64,000 bases of DNA, taken from CAILUF01 sp964505265. Its GTDB lineage: Bacteria; Pseudomonadota; Alphaproteobacteria; Rickettsiales; UBA1997. The DNA is taken from the NCBI GenBank assembly GCA_964505265.1, contig CAZDGN010000006.1, forward strand, positions 1 to 64,000, in the 5' to 3' direction. The position numbers and the translations under genes are program-made. Positions 1 to 8,512 of the stretch are shown here, piece by piece. Each line of letters opens with the position of its first letter. Position 1 is the stretch's first letter. The notes under the pieces are model-generated. The model was not told the origin of the DNA, ran no database searches, and saw nothing but the letters and a program-made list of their open reading frames with translations.

Positions 1-80
1 TGGAAGAAGGTCTTCGCTTCGCCATCCGCGAAGGCGGAAGAACAGTAGGTGCTGGAGTAGTAAGTAAGGTAATTAAATAG
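1..80 (+). CDS. tuf: Elongation factor Tu, C-terminal fragment (partial, cut by window start)
   Basis: Only the last 25 codons are present. The frame starting at base 3 reads EEGLRFAIREGGRTVGAG and ends VVSKVIK before TAG at 78-80. This is the invariant EF-Tu domain III C-terminus. EF-Tu delivers aminoacyl-tRNA to the ribosome. It lies 8 bases upstream of rpsJ, the usual tuf-rpsJ junction of the alphaproteobacterial str/S10 region. Nothing can be said about the missing G domain. Confidence 0.95.
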   Translation, partial: EEGLRFAIREGGRTVGAGVVSKVIK

Positions 81-88
81 GTTCAATT

Positions 89-406
89 ATGAAAAATAAA
101 GAAAGTATAAAAATTACACTTGAATCGTTTGATCATCTAGTATTAAACAAAGCAATGAATGAAATAATTATCACGGTAAGAAGAACGGGAGCTTCAATTA
201 AAGGTCCAATTCCACTTCCAACTAAGATTCAAAAATTCTGTGTCACAAGAAGCCCACATGTTGACAAAGATTCAAGGGAACAATTTGAAATTAGATCGTC
301 AAAAAGATTATTGATTATAACACCAACTACACAAACAGTAGATGCCCTGATGAAACTTAATTTATCAGCAGGTGTAAATATTAAAATAGCTTTAAATCAA
401 AAATAA
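89..406 (+). CDS. rpsJ: 30S ribosomal protein S10
   Basis: 105 aa, the normal family length. It contains the S10 signature around residues 48-62 (SPHVDKDSREQFEIR). S10 binds the 30S head and, as NusE, can take part in transcription antitermination. It is the first gene of a compact S10 cluster, 8 bases after tuf and 1 base before rplC, so the genes are almost certainly cotranscribed. The ATG at 89 is the only start giving a canonical N-terminus. Confidence 0.97.
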   Translation: MKNKESIKITLESFDHLVLNKAMNEIIITVRRTGASIKGPIPLPTKIQKFCVTRSPHVDKDSREQFEIRSSKRLLIITPTTQTVDALMKLNLSAGVNIKIALNQK

Positions 407-407
407 A

Positions 408-1034
408 ATGTTAGAATTAATTGCAAAAAAAGTCGGAATGACTCACCAATACAAGGAAAATGGAGCTTCAACACCTTTAACAATGTTAAAATTTTATGAA
501 AATAAAATAATTAGCATTAAAACGGAAAACGATAAAAAAATAGCACAAATTGGCTTTGAACCGTGTAAAAGTAAAAAAAATATTTCTAGACCAATAGTTG
601 GTTTTTACGAAAAAGCACAACAACCAATTCATAAAAAATTAAAAACATCAAACCTTAATAAAACTACTGAAGTAAAGGTTGGAGATAGTTTTTTAATTTC
701 CGATATTTTAAAAACAGGTGATAAAATTTCTGTTAGAGGAACATCATCTGGTAAAGGCTTTGCAGGTGTAATGAAAAGGTGGAATTTTAGAGGATTAGAA
801 GCATCTCACGGTGTATCGGTCTCTCATAGATCACATGGATCAACTGGCCAAAGACAAGATCCTGGAAAAACCTTTAGAGGCAAAAAAATGGCTGGTCATC
901 TTGGTGTGGAAAATATAACTGTTAAAAATCTTCAAATAGAATATATTGACCTTGAAAACTCAATAATTGCAGTAAGAGGTTCAGTTCCGGGAAGAAATGG
1001 ATCTGATTTACTAATTAAACTTAAAAATATTTAA
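408..1034 (+). CDS. rplC: 50S ribosomal protein L3
   Basis: 208 aa. L3 is an early-assembly protein near the peptidyl-transferase centre. The extended-loop region reads GQRQDPGKTFRGKKMAGHLG, the conserved L3 tip that carries the methylated Gln in other bacteria (methylation here is inferred). The start at 408 directly follows the rpsJ stop and the next gene begins 1 base after its own stop. The N-terminal MLELIAKKVGMTHQY matches the family. Confidence 0.97.
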   Translation: MLELIAKKVGMTHQYKENGASTPLTMLKFYENKIISIKTENDKKIAQIGFEPCKSKKNISRPIVGFYEKAQQPIHKKLKTSNLNKTTEVKVGDSFLISDILKTGDKISVRGTSSGKGFAGVMKRWNFRGLEASHGVSVSHRSHGSTGQRQDPGKTFRGKKMAGHLGVENITVKNLQIEYIDLENSIIAVRGSVPGRNGSDLLIKLKNI

Positions 1035-1035
1035 T

Positions 1036-1659
1036 ATGAGTATTGTAAATATTAAGGAAATTGATTTAAAAAATTGCAAAATTTCCCAAAATGAATTTAA
1101 TATTGGAACTGAATTAAAAGTTCATAGTCCAAAATCAATAGCATATGTTGTTAGATGGCAACTTGCAAGAAATAGATCTGGCTCTGCTAAGACTAAAACT
1201 ATGGCTGAAATTTCTGGAACAACTGCAAAGCCATGGAAACAAAAGGGTACTGGCAGAGCTCGTCAAGGTAGCAAACGCTCAGTCCAATTCGTAGGCGGCA
1301 GAACATGCCACGGTCCAATGCCAAGAAATTTTGATTTTTCTATACCTAAAAACATCGCGAAAATCGCAAAGAATGAAGCATTAAAATTTAAAATCTTAAA
1401 TGACAAGATTTTAATTTACAACGAGCTAAATGATTTTGTTAAGACCAACAAACTTTCTAAGTTGTTAATAGAAAATAAAATTTCTAGTCTTCTTGTAATT
1501 CACAACGATAATTCAAAAATTGTTGAATCAGCAAGAAACATAAAAAACATTAAATTAATTAATCACAAGGCAATTAACACACTAGATATTCTAAATTATG
1601 ACTGCCTTCTTGTTGAAAAAGAAATATTTTCTAATAAAATTTTAGGAGAAATAAAATAA
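1036..1659 (+). CDS. rplD: 50S ribosomal protein L4
   Basis: 207 aa. The conserved extended loop is visible (AEISGTTAKPWKQKGTGRAR, then GGRTCHGPMPR). L4 lines the peptide exit tunnel and in some bacteria represses its own S10 operon; no leader can be examined here because upstream tuf is cut off. It overlaps rplW by one base (TAATG). Confidence 0.97.
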   Translation: MSIVNIKEIDLKNCKISQNEFNIGTELKVHSPKSIAYVVRWQLARNRSGSAKTKTMAEISGTTAKPWKQKGTGRARQGSKRSVQFVGGRTCHGPMPRNFDFSIPKNIAKIAKNEALKFKILNDKILIYNELNDFVKTNKLSKLLIENKISSLLVIHNDNSKIVESARNIKNIKLINHKAINTLDILNYDCLLVEKEIFSNKILGEIK

Positions 1660-1946
1660 TGACATCATTTATAAATTACGACAAAATATTTGGATTAGTC
1701 TATACTGAAAAATCTAATAAGATATCGGCTAGCGGTAAATACAGTTTCAAAGTAGATAAAAGTACTACTAAAGATGAAATAAAATCATTAATTAAAAAAA
1801 TTTTTAATGTTGATGTTGAAAAAGTAAATATAATCAACAACAAGGAAAAAACAAAAAGATTTAAGGGAGTTATAGGTAGCAAAAAATCCTTCAAAAAGGC
1901 AATTGTGACCTTAAAAGATAATCAAACAATTAATTTTGGATCATAA
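1659..1946 (+). CDS. rplW: 50S ribosomal protein L23
   Basis: 95 aa. L23 sits at the tunnel exit, where trigger factor and SRP dock. The N-terminal block YDKIFGLVYTEKSN and the C-terminal KRFKGVIGSKKSFKKAIVTL match the L23 fold. An AGGAGA ribosome-binding site lies at 1644-1649, unusually good for this window. The ATG shares its A with the rplD stop, giving translational coupling. Confidence 0.96.
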   Translation: MTSFINYDKIFGLVYTEKSNKISASGKYSFKVDKSTTKDEIKSLIKKIFNVDVEKVNIINNKEKTKRFKGVIGSKKSFKKAIVTLKDNQTINFGS

Positions 1947-1947
1947 A

Positions 1948-2781
1948 ATGGGACTAAAAAATTACAAATCAACAACACCTACAATGAGACAGTATGTCTC
2001 AATAGACAAATCAGGGCTATGGAAAGGATCTCCACTTAAAATACTTACCAAAAAGTCATCTGAAAAATCGGGTAGAAATAATATTGGTCATATCACCGTT
2101 AGACACAAATCTGCTGGTCACAAAAAAAGCTACAGAATAATAGATTTTAAGAGAGATAAATATGATATTGAAGCCAGAGTTGAAAGAATCGAGTATGATC
2201 CAAATCGCACTTCCTTTATTGCATTATTAAAATATTCTGATGGAATTTATTCATATATAATTGCTCCAAATAAATTAAATGTTGGAGAAACCATAACATC
2301 ATCAAGAAACTTAATCGATGTTAAAATTGGTAATGCTATGCCTTTATCAGTTATTCCAATTGGTTCAACTATACATAATATAGAAATTAAGCCTGGAAGC
2401 GGAGGAGTAATCTCAAGATCAGCAGGAAATTCTTCACAATTAGTTGGAAAGGATGGTGGTTATGCATTAGTTAAAATGCAATCTGGAGAAATAAGATTAT
2501 TTTCTCTAAATTGTATGGCGACAATTGGGTCAGTATCAAACCCTGATAATAAAAATGCCACAATAGGTAAAGCTGGTAGATCAAGATGGCTTGGAATCAG
2601 ACCTACTGTAAGAGGTGTTGCCATGAACCCAGTTGATCACCCGCACGGTGGTGGTGAGGGTAAAACATCTGGAGGTAGACACCCGGTATCACCTACTGGA
2701 AAACCCACCAAAGGAAAAATTACCAGAAAGCGTAACAACATTACTAACAGATTCATAATCAAATCAAGGAGGGCTAAATAA
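1948..2781 (+). CDS. rplB: 50S ribosomal protein L2
   Basis: 277 aa from the ATG at 1948, which gives the family N-terminus MGLKNYKSTTPTMRQ. An in-frame ATG at 1936 would overlap rplW and adds four unconserved residues, so it is rejected. The C-terminal signature GVAMNPVDHPHGGGEGK contains the His essential for peptidyl-transferase assembly. L2 joins the two subunits. One base separates it from rplW and none from rpsS. Confidence 0.97.
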   Translation: MGLKNYKSTTPTMRQYVSIDKSGLWKGSPLKILTKKSSEKSGRNNIGHITVRHKSAGHKKSYRIIDFKRDKYDIEARVERIEYDPNRTSFIALLKYSDGIYSYIIAPNKLNVGETITSSRNLIDVKIGNAMPLSVIPIGSTIHNIEIKPGSGGVISRSAGNSSQLVGKDGGYALVKMQSGEIRLFSLNCMATIGSVSNPDNKNATIGKAGRSRWLGIRPTVRGVAMNPVDHPHGGGEGKTSGGRHPVSPTGKPTKGKITRKRNNITNRFIIKSRRAK

Positions 2782-3060
2782 ATGCCAAGATCATCAAAAA
2801 AACCGCCTTTTGTGGACGGATATTTATTAAAAAAAGCTAAGGATTACACAACATCTTCAAAAAAACAAATTATTAAAACTTGGTCGAGAAGATCAACTAT
2901 TTTACCTCAATTTGTTGGAATTAATTTTGCTGTTCACAATGGAAAAAAATTCGTTTCTGTATCAGTCACAGAAGGAATGGTTGGACATAAATTCGGAGAA
3001 TTTGCCCCGACAAGAACATTTTATGGACATGGCGGAGAGAAAAAGGTTAACAAGGATTAA
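2782..3060 (+). CDS. rpsS: 30S ribosomal protein S19
   Basis: 92 aa, standard length. The signature GHKFGEFAPTRTFYGHGG near the C-terminus binds the 16S rRNA head next to S13. The start abuts the rplB stop. A strong Shine-Dalgarno sequence (AAGGAGGG, 2766-2773) lies inside the end of rplB, one of the few textbook ribosome-binding sites in the window. Confidence 0.97.
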   Translation: MPRSSKKPPFVDGYLLKKAKDYTTSSKKQIIKTWSRRSTILPQFVGINFAVHNGKKFVSVSVTEGMVGHKFGEFAPTRTFYGHGGEKKVNKD

Positions 3061-3065
3061 TTAAT

Positions 3066-3449
3066 ATGAAACAAAATATAGCTACGGCTTCACAAAAAGC
3101 AATAAAATCAAGTCCTGTAAAAGTAATGAGAATTACTAAAAATATAACTGGACTAAAAGTTTCAAAGGCATTAACATTATTAATGTTTTCAAAACTTAAA
3201 TTAGCCTCAACAATTCGTTCAATTGTTTTTTCAGCAATGTCAAATGCCGAAAATAATCATAATATGGATGTTGACAATCTATACATTAAGGAAATTAATG
3301 TCGGAAGAGCATTTGCCTTAAAAAGATTTGCAGCTCGAGGAAGAGGTAAATCAAGCAGAATTTTAAAAACTTATAGCAATGTTTCTGTAATTTTATCAGA
3401 AAAAGATGCTAATGTTAGTAATAATAAAAAAATTAAAGAGGAAAAATAA
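3066..3449 (+). CDS. rplV: 50S ribosomal protein L22
   Basis: 127 aa. It carries the L22 beta-hairpin region, with an RAFALKRFAARGRGKSSRI segment at about residues 79-97 that reaches into the exit tunnel. A Lys/Asn-rich tail (KDANVSNNKKIKEEK) extends a little beyond the usual 110 aa. It sits between rpsS and rpsC in the conserved order, with no gap before rpsC. Confidence 0.96.
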   Translation: MKQNIATASQKAIKSSPVKVMRITKNITGLKVSKALTLLMFSKLKLASTIRSIVFSAMSNAENNHNMDVDNLYIKEINVGRAFALKRFAARGRGKSSRILKTYSNVSVILSEKDANVSNNKKIKEEK

Positions 3450-4094
3450 ATGGGTCAAAAAGTAAATCCAGTTGGATTCAGATTGTTAAACAATAAAAAT
3501 TGGGAATCTGTTTGGTATGATAACAAAAGCTACTCTAAAAAGTTAATTAATGATGTTATTATAAGAAAGTTTATCCTAAAAAATTATTCACATTGCGGAA
3601 TTGGATCTGTTGTTATTGAAAGACCATCAGATAAAATCAATTTGGTAATCAAAACATCAAAACCCGGTGTTCTTATTGGAAAAAAAGGGTTAGACATTGA
3701 AAAAATAAACCAGTCTGTAGAAAAAATAGCAGGATCAAAAGTTGAAGTTAAAATTGTTGAAATTGACAAACCTGATTTAAACTCATCATTAGTGGCACAA
3801 TCAATTGCAAAACAACTTGAGGGCAGGGCTGCTTTCAAAAAAGTTATGAAAAAGGCTATGCAATCAGCTATGAAATTTGGAGCATTAGGAATCAAAGTTA
3901 GTTGTGCTGGCAGACTTGGTGGAGCAGAAATCGCTAGAACAGAATGGTATAAAGAAGGTTCGGTCCCGCTTCATACCCTAAGATGCAATATCGATTATGC
4001 AACTGCAAATGCCTATACGGGTTATGGGGTCATAGGAGTAAAAGTTTGGATATATAAAGGATTCGTTGAAAAAAAGAAAATTTCAACACTATAA
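3450..4094 (+). CDS. rpsC: 30S ribosomal protein S3
   Basis: 214 aa. The N-terminal MGQKVNPVGFRL is universal. A type-II KH RNA-binding motif, GVLIGKKG, lies at residues 73-80, followed by the SCAGRLGGAEIARTEW core of the C-terminal domain. S3 forms part of the mRNA entry tunnel helicase site. GAGGAA upstream within rplV can serve as ribosome-binding site. Confidence 0.97.
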   Translation: MGQKVNPVGFRLLNNKNWESVWYDNKSYSKKLINDVIIRKFILKNYSHCGIGSVVIERPSDKINLVIKTSKPGVLIGKKGLDIEKINQSVEKIAGSKVEVKIVEIDKPDLNSSLVAQSIAKQLEGRAAFKKVMKKAMQSAMKFGALGIKVSCAGRLGGAEIARTEWYKEGSVPLHTLRCNIDYATANAYTGYGVIGVKVWIYKGFVEKKKISTL

Positions 4095-4110
4095 TTTAAT
4101 ATAAAATAAA

Positions 4111-4524
4111 ATGTTAGTACCTGCAAAAACAAAATATAGAAAATCGCAAAAGGGTGGTAAAAAAATCCTAGGTGTTTCCGCCGTTGGTAATACACTTAAG
4201 TTCGGCTCTTTTGGGTTGAAAGCTTTGGAACCATCTAAACTAAATTCTAAACAAATAGAATCTGCAAGAAAGGTTATAACTCGATATATGAAAAGAGCTG
4301 GAAAATTATGGATAATGGTTTTTCCTCACACTCCTGTTACCAAAAAACCTGCCGAGGTTAGGATGGGAAGCGGAAAGGGAAATGTCGAATATTACATTGC
4401 AAAAATAAAACCAGGAAGAATCATATTTGAAATCGATGGAATTGATAACGAGTCTGCAAACAATGCTCTAATGAAGGCAGCTTCAAAACTTCCATTTAAA
4501 TCTAAAATTGTAAACAACATTTAA
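4111..4524 (+). CDS. rplP: 50S ribosomal protein L16
   Basis: 137 aa, normal length. Typical blocks are MLVPAKTKYRKSQKG, FPHTPVTKKPAEVRMGSGKG and NVEYYIAKIKPGRI. L16 organises helix 38/89 near the A-site tRNA. It is separated from rpsC by a 16-base AT-rich spacer and from rpmC by one base. Confidence 0.97.
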   Translation: MLVPAKTKYRKSQKGGKKILGVSAVGNTLKFGSFGLKALEPSKLNSKQIESARKVITRYMKRAGKLWIMVFPHTPVTKKPAEVRMGSGKGNVEYYIAKIKPGRIIFEIDGIDNESANNALMKAASKLPFKSKIVNNI

Positions 4525-4525
4525 A

Positions 4526-4696
4526 ATGACTAGCACAGATAAAAAATCAATAATCGCTAATATTGGTAAGCTAAAAAGCGATATTTTAAAAATAAGAATA
4601 AAAAAAACATCGGGTGACCAAATTGATATTAAAGAAATCAAAAAATTAAAAAAAGAAGTCGCAAGATTATTAACAAAACTTAATTCATCTAAATAA
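4526..4696 (+). CDS. rpmC: 50S ribosomal protein L29
   Basis: A 56-aa frame reading MTSTDKKSIIANIGKLKSDI and ending VARLLTKLNSSK. It is a short, helical, Lys-rich protein in the exact rplP-rpmC-rpsQ slot, which identifies it despite low sequence conservation. L29 lies beside L23 at the tunnel exit. One-base spacers on both sides show tight coupling. Confidence 0.9.
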   Translation: MTSTDKKSIIANIGKLKSDILKIRIKKTSGDQIDIKEIKKLKKEVARLLTKLNSSK

Positions 4697-4697
4697 T

Positions 4698-4907
4698 ATG
4701 AAGGCAAAAATAATTAAGGTAATTGATGAAAAAACGGTCAAGGCGGTTTCAACTACCTATAAGAAACATAAAAAATACGGAAAATTTATTACTACAAGTA
4801 AAAATTTTATGGTAGATATTACTAATTATAAAATTGAGATTGGTCAAGAAATTGAAATTATCAATTCAAGACCCGTTTCTAAAACAAAAAAATGGAAAAT
4901 TAAATAA
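4698..4907 (+). CDS. rpsQ: 30S ribosomal protein S17
   Basis: 69 aa, slightly shorter than the usual 80-85 because both ends are trimmed. It keeps the OB-fold core with KTVKAV near the N-terminus, then YKKHKKYGKF and the GQEIEIINSRPVSKTKKWK end. S17 is a primary 16S rRNA binder. Confidence 0.95.
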   Translation: MKAKIIKVIDEKTVKAVSTTYKKHKKYGKFITTSKNFMVDITNYKIEIGQEIEIINSRPVSKTKKWKIK

Positions 4908-4910
4908 TAT

Positions 4911-5279
4911 ATGATTCAAATGCAAACTAATCTTGTTGTGGCCGACAATTCAGGTGCTAAAACAGCAAGATGTATAAAAGTATTAGGCGGCTCTAATCAC
5001 ATGATCACAAATGTTGGAGATGTTATTGTCGTTTCAATTACGTCAGTAACTCCAAACTCAAAAATTAAAAAGGGTCAAGTTGTAAAAGCAGTAATTGTTC
5101 GTACCAAAAATAAAATAACTAGACCAGATGGTAGCTTCATTAAATTTGATGATAATGCAGTAGTTCTGGTTGACAAAGATAAAGAGGCATTGGGTTCAAG
5201 GGTATTTGGACCAGTTTCGAGAGAAGTTAGACAAAAAAACTTCCTCAAAATTGCATCATTAGCATCGGAGGTATTATAA
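4911..5279 (+). CDS. rplN: 50S ribosomal protein L14
   Basis: 122 aa, exact family length. The N-terminus MIQMQTNLVVADNSGAK and the C-terminal RVFGPVSREVRQKNFLKIAS are canonical. L14 forms the intersubunit bridge with L19 and is the docking site for RsfS. It starts 3 bases after rpsQ; rplX follows after 1 base. Confidence 0.98.
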   Translation: MIQMQTNLVVADNSGAKTARCIKVLGGSNHMITNVGDVIVVSITSVTPNSKIKKGQVVKAVIVRTKNKITRPDGSFIKFDDNAVVLVDKDKEALGSRVFGPVSREVRQKNFLKIASLASEVL

Positions 5280-5280
5280 A

Positions 5281-5601
5281 ATGTCAAATAAATTTAAAAA
5301 AGGTGATAATGTTATTGTCATAACTGGATCAAGCAGAGGAAAAATTGGAAAAATTTTAAAAATTGTAGACCAAAAAGCTTTGATTGAAGGGGTGAATTTA
5401 CGAACCATTCATAAAAAACCCTCATCACAGCAACCTGGACAAATAATTAAACAAGAGAAAATGATCCACATTTCCAACATATCACATGTTGAAAATGGAA
5501 AGCCTGTAAAAATAAAATTTATGATCGTTAAAGGAGAAAATAATAAAAAATTTTCCAATAAAGATCGTGTGTCAAAAAAAACAAGTAAAAAAATAGACTA
5601 A
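5281..5601 (+). CDS. rplX: 50S ribosomal protein L24
   Basis: 106 aa with an N-terminal KOW motif (KKGDNVIVITGSSRGKIGKI, residues about 6-25), then INLRTIHKKPSSQQPGQI-like L24 core sequence (here VNLRTIHKK). The tail is Lys-rich. L24 initiates 50S assembly. It lies in the conserved rplN-rplX-rplE order. Confidence 0.96.
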   Translation: MSNKFKKGDNVIVITGSSRGKIGKILKIVDQKALIEGVNLRTIHKKPSSQQPGQIIKQEKMIHISNISHVENGKPVKIKFMIVKGENNKKFSNKDRVSKKTSKKID

Positions 5602-5603
5602 TA

Positions 5604-6140
5604 ATGAGTACCTTAACCGAAAAATTATATAAAGATTCAATCCCCGATCTTAAGAAAAAATTTTCTTACAACAATGATATGGCGATACCAAAAATTACAA
5701 TGGTTAGCTTGAACATTGGGATTAAAGCTGTAGATAGCGATAACAAGTTATTAAGCTATATGCTTAATCAACTTTCTATTATCTCTGGTCAAAAAGCCGT
5801 TCTAACCAAATCCAAGAAAGCCATATCCACTTTTAAACTTAGAAAAGATCTGCCAATTGGTTGCCGAGTCACTCTTCGCGGTAAAAAAATGTACGAATTT
5901 CTTGATAAACTTGTTAATATAGCACTACCAAGAATTAGAGATTTCAGAGGTCTATCATCAAAAGGATTCAATAAAAGTAATCATTATAGCTTTGGTATCA
6001 AAGAACATAATATTTTTCTTGAAGTTGATTTAGATAATATTGTAAAATTATTCGGTATGAATATTACGATTGCATCAAACGCTAAAACAAAAGAAGAGGC
6101 GTTGTTCTTGTTAAAAAAAATAAACTTTCCAATTAAATAA
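5604..6140 (+). CDS. rplE: 50S ribosomal protein L5
   Basis: 178 aa. Diagnostic blocks are SGQKAVLTKSKKAISTFKLR, GCRVTLRGKKMYEFLDKL and LPRIRDFRGLSSKGF. L5 binds 5S rRNA and contacts S13 and P-site tRNA. It begins 2 bases after rplX. Confidence 0.97.
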   Translation: MSTLTEKLYKDSIPDLKKKFSYNNDMAIPKITMVSLNIGIKAVDSDNKLLSYMLNQLSIISGQKAVLTKSKKAISTFKLRKDLPIGCRVTLRGKKMYEFLDKLVNIALPRIRDFRGLSSKGFNKSNHYSFGIKEHNIFLEVDLDNIVKLFGMNITIASNAKTKEEALFLLKKINFPIK

Positions 6141-6142
6141 AT

Positions 6143-6448
6143 ATGGCAAAAAAATCATTAAAACGAAGAAATGAAAACAGAATTAAAAAAACTGAACTTC
6201 ATCATAACAAAAGAAAAGAATTAAAAGAAATTATTTGCAATAATACACTTTTATTTTCAGATAGACTTAATGCCCAAATCAAATTATCACAAATGCCAAG
6301 AGATGGGGCCAAAATAAGGGTTCGTAATAGATGCGCCTTAACTGGAAGACCTAGAGGAAATCTAAGAAAATTTGGATTATCTCGTATTGCAATTAGAGAA
6401 TTAGTGTCATGGGGACAAATTCCGGGTTTAATTAAATCAAGTTGGTAA
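6143..6448 (+). CDS. rpsN: 30S ribosomal protein S14 (zinc-independent form)
   Basis: 101 aa, the long form without the CxxC pairs of zinc-binding S14. The C-terminal RNRCALTGRPRGNLRKFGLS and the final KSSW are typical. S14 completes the 30S head with S3 and S10. It sits 2 bases after rplE and 4 before rpsH. Confidence 0.97.
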   Translation: MAKKSLKRRNENRIKKTELHHNKRKELKEIICNNTLLFSDRLNAQIKLSQMPRDGAKIRVRNRCALTGRPRGNLRKFGLSRIAIRELVSWGQIPGLIKSSW

Positions 6449-6452
6449 ATTT

Positions 6453-6848
6453 ATGTCATTCAATCATCCTGTATCAGATGTTGTATCAATAATTAAAAAC
6501 GGATATCTAGCTGATAGATCTGCCGTAGAGTGTCCAGCATCAAAACTTAGAGAAAATATTTTAAAAATCCTAAAAGATGAAGGATATATTTTAAACTATT
6601 CAAAAATCAAAAAAGATTCAAAAGATTATTTGAACATAGCACTAAAATATCACAACTCGCAACCTGTAGTTTCTTATATTTCAGTAGTTTCAAAACCTGG
6701 AAGAAGAGTTTATTGCAATTCCAAACAAATACCGCTTGTAAAAAATGGACTTGGAATGTCTCTTTTATCAACGTCGCAAGGCGTAATTAGCGATCACGAT
6801 GCAAGAACTAAAAATCTTGGCGGTGAAATTTTATTAAAAATATTTTAA
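6453..6848 (+). CDS. rpsH: 30S ribosomal protein S8
   Basis: 131 aa. It has the N-terminal HPVSDVVSIIKNG domain, the central SKPGRRVYC segment and the C-terminal GLGMSLLSTSQGVISDHDA. S8 binds the central domain of 16S rRNA, and in some bacteria its own spc mRNA; such a site cannot be judged by eye here. Confidence 0.97.
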   Translation: MSFNHPVSDVVSIIKNGYLADRSAVECPASKLRENILKILKDEGYILNYSKIKKDSKDYLNIALKYHNSQPVVSYISVVSKPGRRVYCNSKQIPLVKNGLGMSLLSTSQGVISDHDARTKNLGGEILLKIF

Positions 6849-6856
6849 TCTAAATA

Positions 6857-7393
6857 ATGTCTAGAGTAGGAAAATTACCAATAATAGTTCCAGAAAACAT
6901 TAAGGTGACGATTGAAAAAAATCAAATCACTTTTGATAATGGAAAACACAAAAAAACCTATGAAGTAAGCAATGGCTTAATCATTGAGTTTAAAAACAAA
7001 ACCCTTAAATTAACGTCATCAAATAAGGGTGATCGGATTCTTTCATCCAAAATTGGTATGGACAGAAATAATCTAAAAAATATTGTCCAAGGGTTTATCT
7101 CTCCATTTAAAATCACTCTTGAGATTAATGGAGTGGGTTACAAAGCTTCGGTTGATAAAAACCTATTAAACCTAACATTGGGCTATAGCCACGATATTTT
7201 TTACGGTCTTCCGAATGGAATAACCGCTACATTTGAAAAACCAAATTTGATAATCCTAACCGGTGAAGACAAAATTTTGGTTGGACAAGTAGCCTCAGAA
7301 ATTATCAACTTCCGCCCACCCGAACCCTACAAGGGTAAAGGAGTAAAAATATTTGGTAAACAAATATTAAGAAAAGAAGGAAAGAAAAAATAA
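6857..7393 (+). CDS. rplF: 50S ribosomal protein L6
   Basis: 178 aa. The N-terminal MSRVGKLPIIVPENIKV and the C-terminal motif INFRPPEPYKGKGVKIFG are the L6 signature. It contains two tandem L6 domains. L6 lies near the factor-binding site and sarcin-ricin loop. The C-terminus ends in a basic RKEGKKK tail. Confidence 0.97.
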   Translation: MSRVGKLPIIVPENIKVTIEKNQITFDNGKHKKTYEVSNGLIIEFKNKTLKLTSSNKGDRILSSKIGMDRNNLKNIVQGFISPFKITLEINGVGYKASVDKNLLNLTLGYSHDIFYGLPNGITATFEKPNLIILTGEDKILVGQVASEIINFRPPEPYKGKGVKIFGKQILRKEGKKK

Positions 7394-7398
7394 AAATT

Positions 7399-7737
7399 AT
7401 GCTAAACACAAATCAAAGAAGAAAATTAAGAGTTAGAAAAAATATAAAAAACAATAATAAAGGACAAAGAGCCAGAATTGTTATTACAAGATCTAACAAA
7501 AATATTTATGCACAAATTATTGACATCAATGGAAATGTGATTATTCAAGAATCAAGCATTACTATGACAGATAAAAAAACTGGGGTAGAAAAAGCTAAAA
7601 TTGTAGGTCATAATCTTGCAAAAAAATGTGCGGAACAAAAAATTGATACACTTGTATTTGACAAGGGTGGATATAATTATATCGGCAGGGTCGAAGCATT
7701 GGCTAATGCTTGCCGTGAATCAGGTTTGAAATTTTAA
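7399..7737 (+). CDS. rplR: 50S ribosomal protein L18
   Basis: 112 aa, near the usual 117. It has a basic N-terminus (RRKLRVRKNIK), central VGHNLAKKCAEQKIDTLVFD and the C-terminal YNYIGRVEALANACRESGLKF signature. L18 binds 5S rRNA together with L5. It is placed between rplF and rpsE as expected. Confidence 0.97.
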   Translation: MLNTNQRRKLRVRKNIKNNNKGQRARIVITRSNKNIYAQIIDINGNVIIQESSITMTDKKTGVEKAKIVGHNLAKKCAEQKIDTLVFDKGGYNYIGRVEALANACRESGLKF

Positions 7738-7749
7738 TCTAAACATAAA

Positions 7750-8310
7750 ATGACTAAACAAAAAAATCAAAAAGAAAAAACCACTCAAGAAATAATTGAA
7801 AGGTTAATTGCAGTTAACAGGGTATCAAAAACAGTAAAGGGTGGCAAAAATATGTCATTCTCTGTTTTAGTTGTCGTTGGCGACAAAAATGGAAAAGTAG
7901 GCTTTGGAAAAGGAAATGCTACCGAGGTAACCGATGCAAAAAACAAGGCATTTGAATCTGCTAAAAAAGCAATGATTAAAATTTCTCTTAAAGAGGGTAG
8001 AACAATTCACCACGATATATATCACAGCTTCTGCTCAGCCAAGGTTTATCTTCGCTCGGCACCAGTTGGAACTGGAGTAATTGCTGGTGGTCCAATGCGC
8101 GCAATTTTTGAATGTGCTGGGATCAATGATATCGTTGCCAAATCAGTTGGAACATCAAATCCATATAATATGGTTGGAGCAACATTTGGAGCATTAAAGT
8201 CTTTAACATCTCCAAAAATTATCGCAGAAAAAAGATCTAAAGAAATTTCGGAAATAGTTAAAAGAAGAAACTTGGCACTTAATATTGGAACTGAAAATAA
8301 AAACGAATAA
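7750..8310 (+). CDS. rpsE: 30S ribosomal protein S5
   Basis: 186 aa. The double-stranded RNA-binding S5 domain includes VGFGKGNATEVTDAKNKAFE, and the C-terminal domain reads LRSAPVGTGVIAGGPMRAIF. S5 shapes the mRNA entry channel and decoding fidelity. A short polar N-terminal extension rich in Lys/Gln precedes the core. Confidence 0.97.
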   Translation: MTKQKNQKEKTTQEIIERLIAVNRVSKTVKGGKNMSFSVLVVVGDKNGKVGFGKGNATEVTDAKNKAFESAKKAMIKISLKEGRTIHHDIYHSFCSAKVYLRSAPVGTGVIAGGPMRAIFECAGINDIVAKSVGTSNPYNMVGATFGALKSLTSPKIIAEKRSKEISEIVKRRNLALNIGTENKNE

Positions 8311-8315
8311 AATTT

Positions 8316-8510
8316 ATGAATCTAGAAAATTACCTAAATAAAAATATTGCAATAACTCAGGTTAAAAGCAGCTCAAAATTAACACCTAGACAAAAAAACA
8401 ACTTAAGAGGCTTGGGGTTAAAAAAAATTGGCTCAAAATCAAATTTAATGGTTGATAACTCCATCATTGGGATGATTAAAAAAGTTCAACATATAATTAA
8501 AATTTCATAA
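8316..8510 (+). CDS. rpmD: 50S ribosomal protein L30
   Basis: 64 aa. The body ITQVKSSSKLTPRQKNNLRG and the following LGLKKIGSKSNLMVDN match the single ferredoxin-like fold of bacterial L30. It sits in the conserved rpsE-rpmD-rplO order, with 5- and 2-base spacers. Confidence 0.95.
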   Translation: MNLENYLNKNIAITQVKSSSKLTPRQKNNLRGLGLKKIGSKSNLMVDNSIIGMIKKVQHIIKIS

Positions 8511-8512
8511 TT